From Melastoma dodecandrum (lineage: Eukaryota > Streptophyta > Magnoliopsida > Myrtales > Melastomataceae), in NCBI GenBank assembly GCA_029817715.1, contig JARUPY010000471.1, forward strand, positions 434,001-498,000: DNA of 64,000 bases, written 5' to 3'. A program made the translations under genes and the position numbers. Of the stretch, positions 1 to 11,429 are shown piece after piece. Below the pieces are notes generated by a model. The model searched no databases. It was given only the letters and a program-made list of their open reading frames with translations, and was not told the DNA's origin. Each line of letters begins with the position of its first letter. Positions within the stretch are counted from its first letter, which is position 1.

Positions 1-864
1 TACCTGTTCAATTGTGTAGCACACTTAGTTAACATGTAATTTAGTTTAACACGAATTTACTGGATTTTTTATATGATAATTCTTCAAGAACATAATTTCA
101 TATCGCTGATTAAACCGAGTAGTTCGATAATAAAATGACTAAGACTAACTAGGTTATGCGTTGTTTGCTCAATCAGGCTAAAACAATATCACTAGTAGTT
201 TAGTTAAGAGAGTTGAAAACTTTCGTAAAAAAAAAAAAAGTGCATGAAAATTGACATATTAAGTCATGTTATTATTAACACGAGTATTTTGGTCTTTCGC
301 GAAGAAAGTTAACACAATTTAACATCGATGATAATTTAATAATAATTTATATATTAGAATTAATTTATAAATATATTTTTCATTTTCTTGTACTTATAAA
401 TTAATTATACTATTTCATGTTATGTTGGTTTTGACACGAAAACTTAAAGCACTTATACGATTAATTTTCAAAAATCTAGAACCTAATTTATCAAATCTAT
501 TCAATACCAATCATACCGATTTTAAGTTTAACTCGGCTAGAAATAAGTATTACATTATTACATGAATTGAAAGAAGGGAAAGGACATTTCTTGCACACGA
601 ACAAACAAACTCGGGTCCTTTTCCTTAATCATCGGAGGGGTTTACGTGCCCAATTAGTTAACGTAACCCAGAAAAATCAATCACGATTTGTTTCACTACG
701 TCACATTATATCCAATTTTTGGACTCCACTCCACCGGTAAACAAAAACATCAATCAATCATTTTTTGGTGGTTTTTATTTTAATTTCTTCTGATGTCCCC
801 CCCGGGGGTTTTCTCCATCGCGTCTTGCGCCGATACAGTCGAATCCCCACCGTCCAACAAGGCA

Positions 865-873
865 CCACGTGGC
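865..873. promoter_or_regulatory. G-box / ABRE-like site (CCACGTGGC)
   Basis: The palindromic core CACGTG sits in the strong context CCACGTGGC, about 720 bases upstream of the RFS2-like start codon. G-boxes of this form bind bZIP and bHLH factors and act as ABA-response elements. Raffinose synthase genes are commonly stress-induced, which fits. That this copy is functional is inference. Confidence 0.45.
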
Positions 874-1330
874 AAGTCCCGATCCCCGGATTTAGTACTC
901 ATCGTCCCAAATACAACCAACCTACGGAGTAATTTTAGGGTTTTTTTTTTTGGGGTAATAAGAAAGGTGGAGTCACGTCAAATTTTTGTATTGGATTGAT
1001 TGATTGGTTACGTTTAAAAAATCAAGGGAGTTGGTAGAATTATTGCACGGAACCTAAAGAATTAATATTAAACTAATCGTTACAGCTCTGCGGGAATCAT
1101 GGGGAGCCGTTTGCGTGGATCCGACGTGGCAATCCGATCCGGTGGTGTGCTAATCCCAAAGAGATTATTACTAAATTACCCGCCCCACGGAAAAAAACCA
1201 GAGATTAAAAACAACGACAAGACACGACAGCGCCATCGTCTGAATACGGACATTAGAAAATAAATCGATTTTACAGCAATGTCTGTTGTTGTTGTTGTTT
1301 TTACTACTGTCCGCGGGAATTTCTCTTGAC

Positions 1331-1338
1331 TATAAATA
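1331..1338 (+). promoter_or_regulatory. TATA box of the RFS2-like gene
   Basis: TATAAATA lies 255 bases upstream of the chosen ATG. It would give a 5' leader of roughly 220 bases, rich in short C/T runs. No better TATA lies nearer the start codon. Confidence 0.5.
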
Positions 1339-1585
1339 AGCATCCGTATTCCATCCCCCGACGTAGCACTCTGCTTGGTCCTGTTCGCCTCTGATTCGAT
1401 ATTATCCCCCCCACCCCCATCTGTTCCGTCTCCTCCATCTGCATTGTTAGTGTTCCGGTCAGCCTCCGTGGGGAGCCTGCCGTGATTGTCGCTCGGTTTC
1501 GGATCAGGATACTGGTAACGGTCCGCGTCGGGATTGATCCGGGTTTCGGGGTTTTTAGGTTCGTCCAGGAGGTAAGGGAAAGGAG

Positions 1586-4123
1586 ATGACGATCAAGACG
1601 TCTGTCCGTGTCTCGGAACGGAAGCTGGTCGTGAAGGATCGGACCGTCCTTGACGGAGTCCCGGACAATGTGATCGAGACTTCTGCGTCGTCGAAGGGCC
1701 CCGTGGAGGGGATCTTCCTCGGGGCTGTCTTTGACGGGGACAGCAGCTGCCACGTGGTGCCGCTCGGGACCCTCCGCAATGTCCGGTTTGTGGCCTGCTT
1801 CCGGTTCAAGTTATGGTGGATGGCGCAGAGGATGGGCGACAGAGGTAGTGAGATCCCGGTCGAGACCCAGTTCCTGTTGGTCGAGACTAGGGAGGGGTGT
1901 CGCTTAGATGTTAATGGAGGCGGCAAGGAGGAGGCGGCGGACAGTGTTGTGTATACTATCTTCCTTCCGTTGATAGAAGGCCCGTTCCGGGCTTGTTTGC
2001 AGGGGAATGCGGACGATCAGCTCGAGCTATGCCTTGAGAGCGGGGACCTCAACGTGACAGCGAGCACTTTTACTCACTCTGTCTTTGTTCATGCTGGCAC
2101 AGACCCATTCCAAACGATCTTCGATGCAGTCATGGTCGTCAAGTCCCACCTGCAGACCTTCCGTCTGCGTCACGAGAAGAAACCTCCAGGGATACTCGAT
2201 TACTTTGGTTGGTGCACTTGGGACGCGTTCTATCAGGACGTTACACAGGAGGGCGTTGAGGCAGGGCTTGAGAGCCTTGCTTCTGGCCGTACACCCCCAA
2301 AGTTTGTGATCATCGACGATGGGTGGCAATCAGTAGGGAGTGATCCGGAGGAAGTGAGCGAATCTGATGGAAGCGAGAAGCCACAGCCATTGCTCCGACT
2401 CACTGGGATCAAGGAGAACTCAAAATTCCAGAAGAAGGACGAGCCCGCAATCGGAATCGAGAGCATAGTACACACCGCGAAGGACAAGCATGGACTGAAG
2501 TACGTTTATGTGTGGCATGCAATAACAGGTTACTGGGGCGGGGTCCGGCCAGGGGTGAAGGAGATGGAGGACTACGACTCGTCGATGAAATACCCATCCC
2601 TGTCAAAGGGCGTGGTCGAGAATGAGCCAACATGGAAGAGCGACGTGATGGCAGTTCAGGGTCTAGGCCTCATGAACCCGAAGAACGTTTACAAGTTCTA
2701 CAACGAGCTGCATGGTTATCTGGCGGGTGCAGGGGTTGACGGCGTGAAAGTGGATGTGCAATGTATACTGGAGACGCTCGGGGCTGGTTTGGGCGGCAGG
2801 GTTGAATTGACAAGGCAGTATCATCAAGCCCTTGATGCTTCGGTCGCCCGGTATTTCCCGGACAATGGTTGCATCGCCTGTATGTGCCACAACACTGACG
2901 CTCTCTACTGGTAGGTGAATGTGATATTGTTATAAACCAAATTTCTGTCAACATGCGACTGATCTCGTTTCTCTGTTTCGGCATTGTCAGTTCGAAGCAA
3001 ACAGCAGTGGTTAGAGCTTCAGATGATTTCTACCCGCGAGATCCGGTGTCGCACACGATCCACATAGCGGCTGTCGCATATAACAGCGTGTTCCTGGGAG
3101 AATTCATGCAACCTGATTGGGATATGTTCCACTCTGTTCACCCGGCAGCCGAGTACCACGCATCGGCCAGAGCAATCAGTGGTGGCCCCATTTACGTCAG
3201 GTATGAAATGTCTTGACCTCCAGAAACCTCCGATTAAAGATTCGTCCTTACCGGTCATTGGAGCTTACCGGTTGCTTTTGCTCAGTGATGCTCCTGGCAA
3301 GCACAATTTTGATCTCCTGAAGAAGCTTGTTCTGCCTGATGGTTCAATTCTGCGTGCCCGTTTACCTGGTCGCCCTACCCGTGATTGCCTGTTTTCTGAC
3401 CCAGCAAGAGACGGCGTTAGGTAAGGATTCGAACTTCAGTTTTTCTGCTTTTCGTTCTCTTTTCTGTTGCCCCATGTCTTCCGCGAGCATCTATTCATCA
3501 TAATCGTCTCGTGTCGCAGCTTGTTGAAGATTTGGAATATGAACAAGTTCACTGGAGTTCTGGGAATCTACAATTGCCAAGGGGCAGCATGGAACCGAGC
3601 CGAACGGAAGAACACCTTCCACCAGACAAAGACCGATTCCATCACAGTTTTCGTAAGGGGCCACGACGTTCACCTCATACACGAGGCAACAACCGACTCC
3701 AACTGGGCCGGCGACTGTGCCGTATACTCCCACAGGAGCGGCGATCTCATCGTCCTACCCAAAAACGCCGCCATGCCTGTCTCACTGAAGGTGTTGGAGC
3801 ACGAGATCTTCACCATCACACCCATCAAAGTGCTGGCCCCTGGATTCCGTTTCGCTCCCTTCGGGCTCATCAGCATGTACAATGCCGGCGGAGCGATCAT
3901 GGAACTAGTATACATTCCCAACGAGTCTGTCCAGACCATCCGGATGGAAGTGAAAGGGTGTGGAAACTTTGGCGCGTACTCATCCGTCAGGCCAAGGAAG
4001 TGCACATTGGGCACTGACGAGATTGGATTTGAATATGACTCGAACTCGGGCCTTCTGAGCCTGAACGTTGAGGACTTGCCGGAGGGCGGCAAACACACCA
4101 TCGAGGTGGAATTGCGGCAATAG
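1586..4123 (+). CDS. RFS2: Probable galactinol-sucrose galactosyltransferase (raffinose synthase-like, GH36)
   Basis: Four exons, 1586-2910, 2991-3200, 3286-3420 and 3520-4123, join in frame through GT-AG introns to give 757 residues, close to the usual length of this family. The enzyme would move galactose from galactinol to sucrose or act as an alkaline alpha-galactosidase; both activities occur in this clade and are not separable by eye. The GH36 core is visible: [10 protein letters not shown] near residue 210, IIDDGW near 245, GVKVDVQ with the predicted nucleophile at Asp390, and [10 protein letters not shown] (450-459) with the likely acid/base Asp. The tail FGAYSS...P is also family-typical. 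There is no signal peptide, so a cytosolic enzyme is expected. The reading resembles the Arabidopsis RFS2/SIP2 protein (At3g57520) from memory. All intron phases close exactly. Confidence 0.88.
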
Positions 4124-6280
4124 AGCAGCAGTGTCGGCATGAATGGAGTTAGGTTTTTTTAGAGATTTAGCTAGTAGAAGGGTCGATGATGATAATGTTG
4201 TTAGAGGTGGGGGTAATCTTGGAAGTTTAAATAATGAAGTTTCTTGATCATTATGTCTCGAGCTTGGCTCCTCCTAATCACACGAGACAAGGACGACTGC
4301 ATGGGCCTCATGGGCTGTGGGGGATTTATTGGGCTTGTAGGATTATTGGGCCATATAAGGCCCATTTTCAATGTGTGCTGTTTGCTTAACCTACATGAGT
4401 ATATGGGAGGCTTTCTTTTTCTCACAAATTTTATCCCAGAACACTCCCACATTTCAGACCCAATTACTCGACTTTTAGTCGCCAACAAAAAAATTGGATA
4501 TTAGAAATTTTTTTTTTTTTAAAAAAACACAACCACCAAGAGGAGCTAAGGAAGAAGATAGAAAGCCTGTCCATGAAAGAGACTAGAGAGGAGGGAGGTG
4601 ATACTCATGACACCCGAAAAAAGAGGGCAACCCATGTGAAAATAGTAGAGAGCATTCGCTCATTCAGTCACACTTACCCATAAACTTAGTCCTTCTTCTT
4701 CTTATGCTTCTTCTCAATTTTTGATAATTACATGAACAAGAAAGACTCACCAAACCAGAATGTTCACCCAACTCTAAATACTTGAATACTTAAAATCCAA
4801 AAACCCAACAACCATCCATCCCAATAAACAAGAGAGAGTGAGAGAGAGAGAGAGAGAGTAGAACAGAAGTAAACGATCAGCAACCTTTGATTCCAGGCAA
4901 GAACAACAATCTATGCATTCTCTTAGGCTTGTGATTCATCTTCTTCTTATTCTTCTTCTCATTCTTTCTCATCGCCATCACCCACGAAAGGCAACCTCCT
5001 CGTCTACACTTCATCCTCACCTTCCCAATATGACCACTCTCGCCTCCTCCTCCTCCCTCGATCGACTCATCATTTTCATCATCAACCTCACCATCAATCC
5101 CTTGTATTATTATTATCGTTCTCTCATCGCCTTTCTTTTGGTCCTTCTCTTCACCCTTGACACACCAAAAAGAACAAAAACAAACATACCATCATTAGAC
5201 TATCCATCCAGATATACATTTTCCCACTATCCCTTGAAATATATTCTCGGGCTGGCAGTCGCGTGGTGTTGGGTTGATTGTATATAGGCATGAAAGAAAA
5301 GGTGGGACATGATCTAAAAGAAATGGACAAGTCCCCTGACATGCTTACAATGAAGAAAGTGGGCAAAGATAAAGCCCACATATCTCAAGAAGAATCCCAT
5401 CGTATCATCATTACAACCTAACAAACAAACAAAAGAAAGAGGGGGGGCATAAACAGAAGGAATCAAAATCAGACGGTACGATGTCTTCTTCCTCCTCCTG
5501 ACTATAAAATATACTTAATTCAAGAACCCTTTCCTTTCTTACTTTCTTCCTTTGAACGGATAAGCAATTTGAATTTTTGTTTTTCCTTGTTTCTAGTTCA
5601 GTCTCGTTTGAGGGACTTTATCCAACCTACTATTAGAAGGCAAAGCGTGTAACTCTCTTAGTTTTCCCTTTTCCATTTCATTCCTACCTTGTTTCCAAAA
5701 CCAAACATCTTATAAGGATATAAAAACCAATCCTATAGATTCTTCTATCATCACTTGTGTTCAAAGCAAACAGGAACGACAAACCCATGTCGAGTCGGCC
5801 TATTAGAAATGAGCAACAGTTCGGCTCAAAATGATTAGAAGATGACATTGGAACTACGTCGCAAAAGAGGAAGACAACATCGAAATAAAAAAAAAAATTA
5901 ATTTTTCTTGTGGTTGGGGGGAGGGGATATTAAATGGAGACATGCAAAAGAACAAAGATAGAGGACAAAATTTATGGTTTTGAAGATCTTCTCATCGGGA
6001 TAAGAAATTGACGTTTTGCTAAAGAAAATTATGGATTTTGATTTTTATGTGGGCATTTATTATATAATTCGTATGAATTTGAAATTTTAAAAAATTTCAG
6101 TACAACATTTGATGCAAAATAGGCAAGATGAAGTGAACAAAACTTGGTAAATTTTGTTTTTTGTTTTTGCAAGTATTTGTTAAATTAACAGGGAGTGGAA
6201 AACTAATTAATCTAAATACGTAATTAGCATATAATTGGGCGGCACTTCTTTTATATATTAGAAGCATGTCATTATTATTT
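4124..6280. other. Intergenic stretch with a GA microsatellite and a doubtful small ORF
   Basis: No recognisable gene. A (GA)n tract at 4831-4858 lies just before an open frame at 4913-5287 (124 codons). Its start is strongly hydrophobic (many Leu and Ile, signal-peptide-like) but the rest is low-complexity Ser/His/Tyr with no family resemblance. The pyrimidine-rich DNA makes a chance hydrophobic frame likely. From 5460 to 6280 the sequence is AT-rich with nothing I can name. Confidence 0.5.
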
Positions 6281-7319
6281 TTATTTCAAATAGAATGCCA
6301 TGAAATCTGTAGAGTTAAGTACCTCTTCTTCGGATAGATTGACCTTAGACTCCGAGTTGAGCGAGTCCTCGGCCTCCAAGGCGCACCTTTTGACTTCCCT
6401 CTCGCGGATGGATGGAGTGGATGCGGGGCTGAGACTGCTCGAACTTATGCTGTCGGACATCGTGCTCTGAATCCCGATGTCCCGTGTCCTCCCTAACCCT
6501 GCCTTGTTCTCTGCTAGAAGCACGGATAATGACGACCACTATTGGGAATACGAATCTCACACGAAGGGACCGGAGTTCACATTGCTTCGTTACCTTGAAT
6601 GGGTAGAACTGCCGAATTATGACTGGTTGCAGGAGGGGTGGAAGCCGGTGGAGGCGGCCTTGGTTGAATGTGGCGGGGGTAATGAGAAGGGTAAACGAGC
6701 GGGGCTGACATCGTAATCCTGCTAGTGATGCTCCGGAATGACCTCTGGCTGAGAGTCTTTGCCGACAGGCACTCCATCGGGACTTCCCCCGACAAGGGGT
6801 TGCAGATGTACCTCTCTGCGTCGCTCCACTTTGAGTTCAGAACAAACCCCTCCGGCGACATGCTGTCCCACACATTCACATAGCGTTGTTTCGCCTGCAA
6901 AGCTGATACCAAAACAGAGTATCCAGCACCGGTCATCGATGCTTCCTGACTAGAAAGAAGAAGCTTTTGTAAGATGAGAAGTCTATGTCTGTCTCTACCT
7001 TTGACTGCATTGGTGAATGAGTACGTCGATGGATCAATCTCATCTGGCAGACAGGAGAAGAATAAGATTCCGGGGACCAATCCCTCGAATTCTGAGCAAA
7101 GGAATCAACAAAGGGCAAGGGGAATTCACCTTGGAGAAGGTAGCCAGGGGATGACGCCGTGCTGGAGACCGTGAAATTCGACCTGAAAGACCTAGCCTCT
7201 TCTCGGAGGGTCCTAACATTCGAAGCAGAGAACCTCCGAGAACCAGTGTTCTGGCGGCCGACGATCCTCGCCCTTACGTCCCATTCCTTGAGGCTGAACT
7301 CCGTTTCGTCGTCCTCCAT
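6281..7319 (-). CDS. Plant-specific protein of unknown function
   Basis: Four exons on the minus strand, 7319-7130, 7043-6999, 6902-6594 and 6510-6281, join in one frame to 257 residues. The start is the ATG at 7319, giving MEDDETEFSLKEWDVRARI. Residues 86-120 hold the segment NVWDSMSPEGFVLNSKWSDA followed by ERYICNPLSGEVPMECLSAK, which I recall as a conserved block in an uncharacterised land-plant family. The C-terminal half is Pro-, Ser- and charge-rich and probably disordered. No catalytic motif, transmembrane segment or signal peptide is visible. The last exon could end earlier by splicing at the donor-like GAG|GTACTT near 6321, in which case the terminal 13 residues would differ. No function can be assigned from the sequence. 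Confidence 0.68.
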
Positions 7320-8955
7320 GGTGGAGGGGAGGGAAGGTTCCTCTGTTTTTATTCGGATGCAGGTGAAAGATCCAAGAAGCGGACGGAAAATTTTGAAATA
7401 AGAGCAAGTCCTCTGGCTCTCTTCTGATGCTCTTGAGTTATCTGGGTATGTTATGCATTTATCATAAGCGGACATTCTAGCCATACGTTCCGCTCGAGTC
7501 TCGGCCCGCGGATCATTGTATCGAACCGAATCATTATATACTAATCATCTCATCGAACGCTAATATTACTTACAAATTAGAATGCCATGCTTGACATAAT
7601 CTTCAACAGAATAACAGCAATACTTTATTGCTAACTTACCATGATTGGAGCAACTTATTCTTTCAACCTTTTACAAACATGTTGGTACAGAGATGAACAT
7701 TTTTGTTTTCCCCTGTTCTTTTTTTTTTTGACATGGCAGGAGATGATGCTTTGGGAAAGCGAATGATCACCCAAATGGTGTTCCACTGTCGATAATTTCA
7801 TCACTGTCAGTGTATCCAAATTTTGACTCATCATGACCAATCCCATGCCCATGAAATGGAAATCAAAATCGATGTGACAACACTGATTTCTGGATTGTTC
7901 CAGGGATGATTGGAGATTATTTCCCCCCCATACACCAATCAGAACTCTGTAACACAAGAGAAGAGAGCTTGAAGCAGCGAATGCGGAGGAGGAAGTGGAT
8001 GGGTGGATGACAAGTGAAGGAACATGGGAATTCCTCGTCTCATGGAATGCCAAGCCAATTTTGGGTGCATTTGCATGTGCCCATCATGTCCAAAGGCACT
8101 CCCATTGTGTTTGTGTGTGTGTGTGAGGGTTTGTTGTTCTTGTGAAATTGTAGGGCCTTTTGGAATTTGTCTCCATTTTGCATGCAATTGTAGGTTTCCA
8201 TGAAAAGGATTGGGACTTGTATCCTATCACCGCTTCATTTAATTAATAAAGTTTCTTTGCCAATACAATAATAGTTACTAGTTTTGTTCGCGTTGGTTTG
8301 TAACATTATAAGTAAAATAGGTTATTCAAACTCATAATTCATCGATAACGTCAATAACTCGAAATTTTTTATAAGTATTAAAAAGCCCCATCTCTCTCTC
8401 TCATTTCCCTGTTCCCCGCCCTTTTCACACCTCCCGCTCCCCATCTCCTTCCCCTTATCATCTTCGCGTCGTTTCCTCCTTTATAATGAAGTTCAGTGTT
8501 TTAAGTTCGAGTTATTGAAATTGGTCGAAGAATTATGAATTTGACCGACTTATTTCACGTGTTATTTTTTAATATTATTGAGTAACATCCCTCGTTAATA
8601 ATATCTCATATACAAAAAGTATTGGAGTGTTTTGAGTCCCGATTAAAAAACCAGGAGTCAAATTAAGTAGGTTTTTTAAAGTCACGATATGCAAAATGTC
8701 AATATCTTGATTAGTTTCAAAATCCGACTTTTTAACGATGAATCGGTTTGTTTATAAGATTAGAGAAAATAAATTAGGGTATCATGGCCCATGCTATCAG
8801 TTTTGGGCCAACTATATGGGCCCATTACTCCAAAAAGCCCATTCCAGATAAAAAGGGGGTACAATCCATTATTTATTTTAAAAAGAATTACTATTCATTT
8901 TCCAACACCAAAAAATGCTTAAATTAATCTTCCATAATTAATAAAATATTTATTT
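7320..8955. other. Intergenic stretch without a recognisable gene
   Basis: A minus-strand frame at 7655-8053 and its neighbour at 7939-8187 have no family resemblance. Known plant microRNA mature sequences that I could recall were not found here. From 8230 onward the DNA is AT-rich. Confidence 0.5.
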
Positions 8956-8959
8956 AAAA

Positions 8960-10050
8960 TAACATGCTAATGTTTCCGGGTCCAGACAACCAGGCCGTGA
9001 CTGCCCTCGGAAATTCCCTGGTCATGTCGGTATCTGGCCTAGAACGTCCTACGCCGTTGTCCTCCTACCATGCCGCCATTCTAGTTAATCGGTCGACTGG
9101 CCGCTGCTTGATCTTGTGTTCAGTGGGGCGGGGAATAATGTTAACGCCCGAGGAAGATGAGGCGTGCAGTCCGCTGACATGATGAAATATTTTAAGCATA
9201 AAATTAAATATGATCCATACGAGGTGGTGCATACTAAAGAAAAAACAGAATTCGTATCAAGTCTATGAGGGAAGATGTTAAGTCTACGCGAGTCCAAATT
9301 GATAGACAACACGGGTAAACGCCATGTCTACCAGGATCAATTTGTTATCGAAATTTCTTGAAGTAAGTTAGGAGCAACACGATATGGGAAAATACTCCGA
9401 GAACGTGTCAAACATCCCAGATGTATCAAGATTTAGTATAAAAGGGAGAAGATTCTTCTTAGCAAGGCACGACAATCAAGCCAATACATACTTTACATTG
9501 ATCGTCAACCTTTTAGTTTTAGTTAACAGGCGTCCAGACTTCGACCTAGGTGAACTCGCAAGGGTTCTTGGTCTTCACTTCCACCATCAGAGTGAGCAAC
9601 CGTAGCTCTGATAACCAATCTCTGCCTTCACTCCATCGTCTGGGTGAACAACCATGGCTTCGATACCAAAGATCCGCCATCACTCCGCCACCAGTCATCC
9701 AGATCCACTACTACCTTCAACCATAATCTGCCCTTCACCTCTCCAGAAGTTAGATTCCACCATTCCAGTCTGCAAGTCTTCGGCATCAGCAGTGAGTCTA
9801 CGGCTCCACTACCAACCGCTTCATCATTCTTATTGTTTTTAATGGCTATAAGCTTTTGATTCGTTTGTAATACATTGTTTGAGCATCGTTAATTAATATA
9901 TTTAATCTATTTTCATTTACTGGTGACCACATCCGAACGCCTGTGAGTGTTCGCGCCAAATATTTCCAACGTACTCCGTTTTCGATGCGAACACAGTCCC
10001 GCACAGTCTAGTATGGCTTGCTACATTCCAGGAATTCTCAAAATGCAGAT
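8960..10050. mobile_element. Possible decayed LTR-retrotransposon LTR
   Basis: This block is less AT-rich than its flanks and has LTR-like parts: a TATA-like motif TATAAAAGGG near 9437, GC-richer sequence downstream, and a segment near 9920 (CTGGTGACCACATCC) reminiscent of the junction after plant Ty3 LTRs. No gag or pol coding, second LTR or target duplication was seen, so the call is tentative and the borders approximate. Confidence 0.25.
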
Positions 10051-10264
10051 AGAGTGCGGTTGAAGATGCGTTAAGTTAAACGTCAATAGCTGTTTCCACC
10101 GGGTCGAAGCTGAAGTCCAGCATCGACCGAGGATGGAAATTATTTCAGACAAAGTCGATTCCTCCAGGAGACTGGGGATCAATCACTTAACTGCAACAAC
10201 AAAAAAAAACTCACGGGCAGACAAACCCGACAACGACACATGCCACGACACCATCCCATTCAAT

Positions 10265-11317
10265 CTAGTTAGTGTAGTTCACGACCGTGAAGCCCGGCTC
10301 GCAGGCCTCGGCTGACGGGTGCGGCTCCACATCCGGCTTCGGTTCGGCCGGCTTCACGTCCAGCTCTTCCGGCAGGTCCTTGATTCCCTGAAGGTGGAAG
10401 GTGTAGAAGATCTTCCAGGGGTAGACGACGTTGTGGAGCTTGACCTTGCCGTAAACGCCCTCGAACACACCCGACCCACCGGTCACGGCCAGGAAAGTGT
10501 CCTGGTAGGTGATGTACGGCCCCTGGACCGCGATGTGGCCGTAATCCCCACAGTAGAAGCTGAATATGGCCTCGTAGCGGTCTCCTTTCTTCTCCTCGTT
10601 GTGCTGGATCTCTATGCATATCCCTGCTGTTATGCCCAGCCTCTTCTGCAAGTCCCCTGTATACAACTGCAACATTTTCGGTTTCGAAAATTAATTTTCC
10701 TACACAAGTAATTTTATATAATACAATTTCGAAAAAACTAAAAAGACTTTATTATTATTTAAAAAAAAGGTTGCCTTTCATTCCCCACTAACAAAAAGTG
10801 AGTGCCTTTTTCGCCTCTTACACTTTCTAATCCGACGATGACTACAGTGGCGAAGAAAATCGCAACGACGAACTGACCTTGTTCGTGAAGGGAATCAGAT
10901 CGCCGAGCGAGAACACGGGCTTCTGGCTCAGCTTGAGGATCGCTGGGCTGCCGCGATCCCGCTCGTTGATCTCGTACACGTACAGTTCCTGAACTCTGCC
11001 TCCCCCTGAACGAAGAAACAACAAAGCCGAACCCATGTAAGATCAGATCCCTGGACGAGAGACCATCCATCGATTACCTTCCAAAGAGGACCTAACTTAC
11101 CGGGTCGGGATTCATCGTAGGCCTGGCTGCGGCAGGCGAAGGATCTCCTCGAGACGGCGGAGACAGGGGATGCCGCTGCGAGCTCCTGGGTCCGCAGAAC
11201 GGGGAAGGGCTTCGGGAGGCTGACCAGAGACCTGGAGGAGGAGTTAGGGGAAACCAATTGCTTCGTCGCGGGGGACGAGGCGAAGGTCCTGAGGGCGGAG
11301 GTTGAAGTCGCGGCCAT
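10265..11317 (-). CDS. AOC: Allene oxide cyclase, chloroplast
   Basis: Three exons, 11317-11101, 11005-10878 and 10666-10265, encode 248 residues, the normal length. The enzyme converts the unstable allene oxide from 13-hydroperoxy-linolenate to cis-(+)-12-oxo-phytodienoic acid, the committed step of jasmonate synthesis in plastids. Residues 1-70 form a Ser/Ala-rich transit peptide ending near [17 protein letters not shown]. The barrel core is recognisable: [60 protein letters not shown] and [20 protein letters not shown]. The C-terminus is acidic and Pro-rich and ends NYTN. Intron phases close exactly, and the product has no broken motif. Plants often carry several AOC copies; only one is present here. 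Confidence 0.95.
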
Positions 11318-11416
11318 GTGCTCGTGTGTCAGAAAAAGCAGTGGGGGTTTCGGTGAGGTTGTTGTAAGAGATTGTCGTCGATCGTGGGAGTGAATGGAAT
11401 TGAGGCTCCCCTGTTT

Positions 11417-11425
11417 CTTTATATA
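11417..11425 (-). promoter_or_regulatory. TATA box of the AOC gene
   Basis: On the minus strand TATATAAAG lies about 100 bases upstream of the AOC start codon at 11317. The spacing implies a short leader of roughly 70 bases, normal for a plant gene. Confidence 0.5.
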
Positions 11426-11429
11426 ATAA

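Larger units (their letters stand above)
1..1585. other. Gene-free 5' flank of the RFS2-like gene
   Basis: The first 800 bases are AT-rich with no convincing coding frame. A short open frame from 793 has no recognisable content and no start context, so I do not call it. The stretch from about 840 to 1585 is more GC-rich and holds the G-box and TATA-like site listed separately. The most distal part shows no repeat or transposon signature that I can recognise. Confidence 0.6.

Noticed and set aside
7655..8187. Possible microRNA precursor or small gene; TTGGCATTCCATG on the minus strand near 8042 recalls miR394
   Set aside because: The match to mature miR394 fails after the first nine bases and no convincing hairpin arm was found.
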